This document shows, piece by piece, positions 45,109-46,802 of a DNA stretch of 46,802 bases (positions are counted from its first letter, which is position 1; each line of letters begins with the position of its first letter). Source of the DNA: an uncultured Gammaproteobacteria bacterium. Lineage in GTDB: Bacteria > Pseudomonadota > Gammaproteobacteria > Eutrophobiales > Eutrophobiaceae. The notes under the pieces were generated by a model. That model saw only the letters and a list, made by a program, of their open reading frames with translations. It had not been told where the DNA came from and searched no databases. The position numbers were made by a program, and so were the translations under genes. Location: positions 1-46,802 of the forward strand of contig CATOTD010000015.1 of assembly GCA_951812995.1 (NCBI GenBank), written 5' to 3'.

Positions 45109-46478
45109 GGATAACCTAAATTATCTTTCGCAAATTTGAAGAGGCGGCTCCCTTTATCTGGTTAAATAAAAAGTGACATAACCATTTATTTGACCAGGAG
45201 AAGAGTTGCCATGAGCGATGATACAAGCAAGCACTTGAACAATGTAGTCCCTATTGATGAACAGGCACTGCAGGGCCATCTCAACAAAGTGGTACTGAAG
45301 ACTGTGGAAGACACCCGCAACCAGATTCTGGACGCTGAGGCTGATGCGTTGGTGGGTGCTGATCGATATGCACGCACTGAGACGCGCAAAGACGACCGGT
45401 CTGGTAGTTACACCAGGAAGTGCCACACAAGGGCCGGAGAGCTTGAGTTAAAGATGCCGAAGCTACGCAAGCAGACCTTTGAGATGGCCATCATAGAGCA
45501 CTATCGGCACCGTGTAGCGTCAATTGAAGAGGCACTGATCGAGATGTATCTGGCAGGTGTTTCAGTACAACGTGTAGAAGACATTACCGTAGCATTGTGG
45601 GGTACCCGTGTCAGCTTAGGGACTATTTCAAAGCTCAACCAGCGTATCTATGGGCAGATTGAAGAGTGGCGTAATCGCCCCATAGGGAGTGATTTCCCTT
45701 ATGTATACCTGGACGGTGTTGTGCTCAAACGCAGTTGGGGCGGTGCAGTGAAGAACGTTTCTGTTCTAGTCGCCATAGGTGTTGGGGACGATGGCTACCG
45801 CCGCATTCCAGGGATTGTTGAAGGTACTAAGGAGGATAAGGCGGGATGGTCAGGATGCCTGCGTCATTTGCAGGCACGCGGTCTCAAGGGCATCAGGTTG
45901 GTGCTCAGTGATGCCTGTCTTGGGCGCAAGGAGTCGATCGGTGACTTCTACCCTGAAGCTGGCTGGCAGCGTTGTATTGTGCACTTCTACCGCAACGTCT
46001 TCAGTCATGTGCCTCGTGGTCGTGTCAAAGAAGTCTCTCGCATGTTGCAGGCTATCCATGCATCTGAATATCTGGAAGTAGCCAGGCATAAGGCCACGGA
46101 GGTCGAGAAGAAACTCAGGGACATGAAGTTATCGAGTGTAGCGGATTGGCTGGGTAGTGCATGGAAGAGACCCTGACGTATTATCGGTTCCCAGCAGAGC
46201 ACTGGATTCGCATTTGGACTAACAATCCTTTGGAGCGGATCATCCGAGAAATCAGGCGGCGAACACGAGTAGTGTGTGCATTCCCGGATGGCAACTCGGC
46301 GTTGATGCTTTGTGCGGCAAGGCTAAGACACATCGCGGGGAGCTAGTGGGGAACGCGGCAATATCTGAACATGGATTTGCTCCAAGAGATGGATAAAGAA
46401 AAGGACTTTCAGATCGCGTAACAACCAGATTTAAGGGAAGGCCAAATCAGAAAGTGCGAAAGAAAATTGACACTACCC
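45109..46478 (+). mobile_element. IS256-family element copy 2 (about 1370 bp, uninterrupted)
   Basis: The left end GGATAACCTAAATTATCTTTCGC and the right end (GGGTAGTGTCAATTTTCTTTCGC read inward) are imperfect inverted repeats shared with copy 1. It lies between an IS256-family C-terminal remnant and an IS1595 transposase fragment, i.e. it inserted in older IS debris. No clear target duplication is seen (ATCTTAGG against TTGAGATT). It supplies the uninterrupted reference for the two insertions in copy 1. Confidence 0.85.
45211..46421 (+). pseudogene. IS256-family transposase, copy 2, frameshift and amber
   Basis: The frame from ATG 45211 (AGGAGAAG upstream) to 46176 has the family blocks seen in copy 1 (DRSGSYTRK, YVYLDGVVLKRSWGG, LVLSDACLG, WQRCIVHFYRNVFSHVP). 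After VADWLGSA the frame shifts; EETLTYYRFPAEHWIRI then TNNPLERIIREIRRRTR continues in another phase. An amber codon follows LRHIAGS before WGTRQYLNMDLL, and the final TAA is at 46419. Both defects are identical to those of copy 1. It is probably inactive unless shifted and read through. Confidence 0.87.
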
Positions 46479-46650
46479 TTGAGATTGCTTATCAGCATAA
46501 TACTGTTAATCACAGTGCAAAGGAATTTGTAAATGGTATGGCACATACAAATGGTATTGAAAGCGTCTGGGCTGTTTTAAAGCGTGGCTATAATGGAATT
46601 TATCATAACTGGAGCAGAAAACATTGCCAGGCTTATGTAGATGTGGAACC
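46479..46650 (+). pseudogene. IS1595-family transposase, C-terminal fragment
   Basis: About 55 codons, AYQHNTVNHSAKEFVNG, then HTNGIESVWAVLKRG and NWSRKHCQAYVD, correspond to the last part of an IS1595 transposase, related to but different from the one at 35822. Its upstream part is replaced by the IS256 copy 2 right end and its downstream end is lost after YVD. Confidence 0.82.
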
Positions 46651-46709
46651 TAAATAGGTTGTTCATGGAAATGGCTATCCGAGAGATGGTGGTGAGATAG
46701 TCCCAAAAG

Positions 46710-46802
46710 CTGTGTAACTGCTTATCATTGATTATTACCCCGAAGGGGCTGAGGATAAGCACATGCAACCCGAAGCAATCAAATCACTGGCACGTGAAAC
46801 TG
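46710..46802 (+). mobile_element. Left end of a further IS256-type element, entering the right edge
   Basis: GCTGTGTAACTGC at about 46710 resembles the end of the remnant at 44799-44809 and points inward. A CCCC-GAA-GGGG hairpin follows, then GAGGA and ATG 46763, which opens a protein starting MQPEAIKSLARET. This N-terminus fits IS256-family transposases (for example ...PEVIRSLAKE...), but only 13 codons are visible, so the assignment is tentative. Confidence 0.5.

Overview
The window is a stretch of a gammaproteobacterial chromosome: a conserved housekeeping core flanked by mobile-element-rich, decaying DNA. The gene order tig-clpP-clpX-lon-hupB-tRNAs-ppiD, with fabI and a yej-type peptide ABC transporter next to it, resembles the arrangement I recall from Pseudomonas and other gammaproteobacteria. 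The TtpC-type TonB cluster and the Rnf-like gene beside nth also fit this class. I cannot name a genus. By eye the host genes have moderate GC, while the IS5 copies are clearly GC-richer and look imported.

Layout. 1-2.1 kb: an edge-truncated SDR oxidoreductase, msrA and a small membrane-anchored unknown. 2.1-3.9 kb: an insertion scar with the 3' part of mtaB, the start of an IS5 element, the first 49 codons of an acyltransferase-3 gene and a decayed second IS5-family transposase. 4.0-9.1 kb: a tightly coupled six-gene operon (DUF3450, ttpC, exbB, exbD, tonB, TPR) for energised outer-membrane uptake. 9.1-10.6 kb: a G-rich intergenic repeat split by a 1299-bp IS5 element. 10.7-17.4 kb: a yejABEF-like operon with a yciA thioesterase inside it. 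17.4-28.4 kb: fabI, a dicarboxylate/amino-acid symporter, ppiD, tRNA-Asp, tRNA-Val, hupB, lon, clpX, clpP, tig and tRNA-Leu. 28.5-30.9 kb: a Cys-rich secreted small protein, an orphan RnfE-like protein, nth and a DUF1841 gene.

30.9-41.2 kb is accessory. A DUF2726 gene and a duplicated-repeat membrane protein face a membrane/zinc-ribbon protein, a PP-loop (PAPS-reductase-like) enzyme and a GHKL ATPase. The ATPase gene carries a frameshift and is cut at its 3' end by a nested mobile block: an IS256-family element containing an IS1595-family element, which itself carries an HsdR-N nuclease-like passenger, and a second IS5 copy. On the far side the block cuts a hipA toxin gene; its hipB partner is intact and preceded by a palindrome. 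41.5-43.1 kb holds a HAD phosphatase and eda. From 43.4 kb to the end there are only IS256- and IS1595-family elements and fragments.

The two least explained signals are (i) the PP-loop plus GHKL gene pair, a candidate defence-type module now apparently inactive, and (ii) a family of G-rich, low-complexity intergenic repeats at four loci, all with the G-rich strand on +, whatever the direction of the neighbouring genes.
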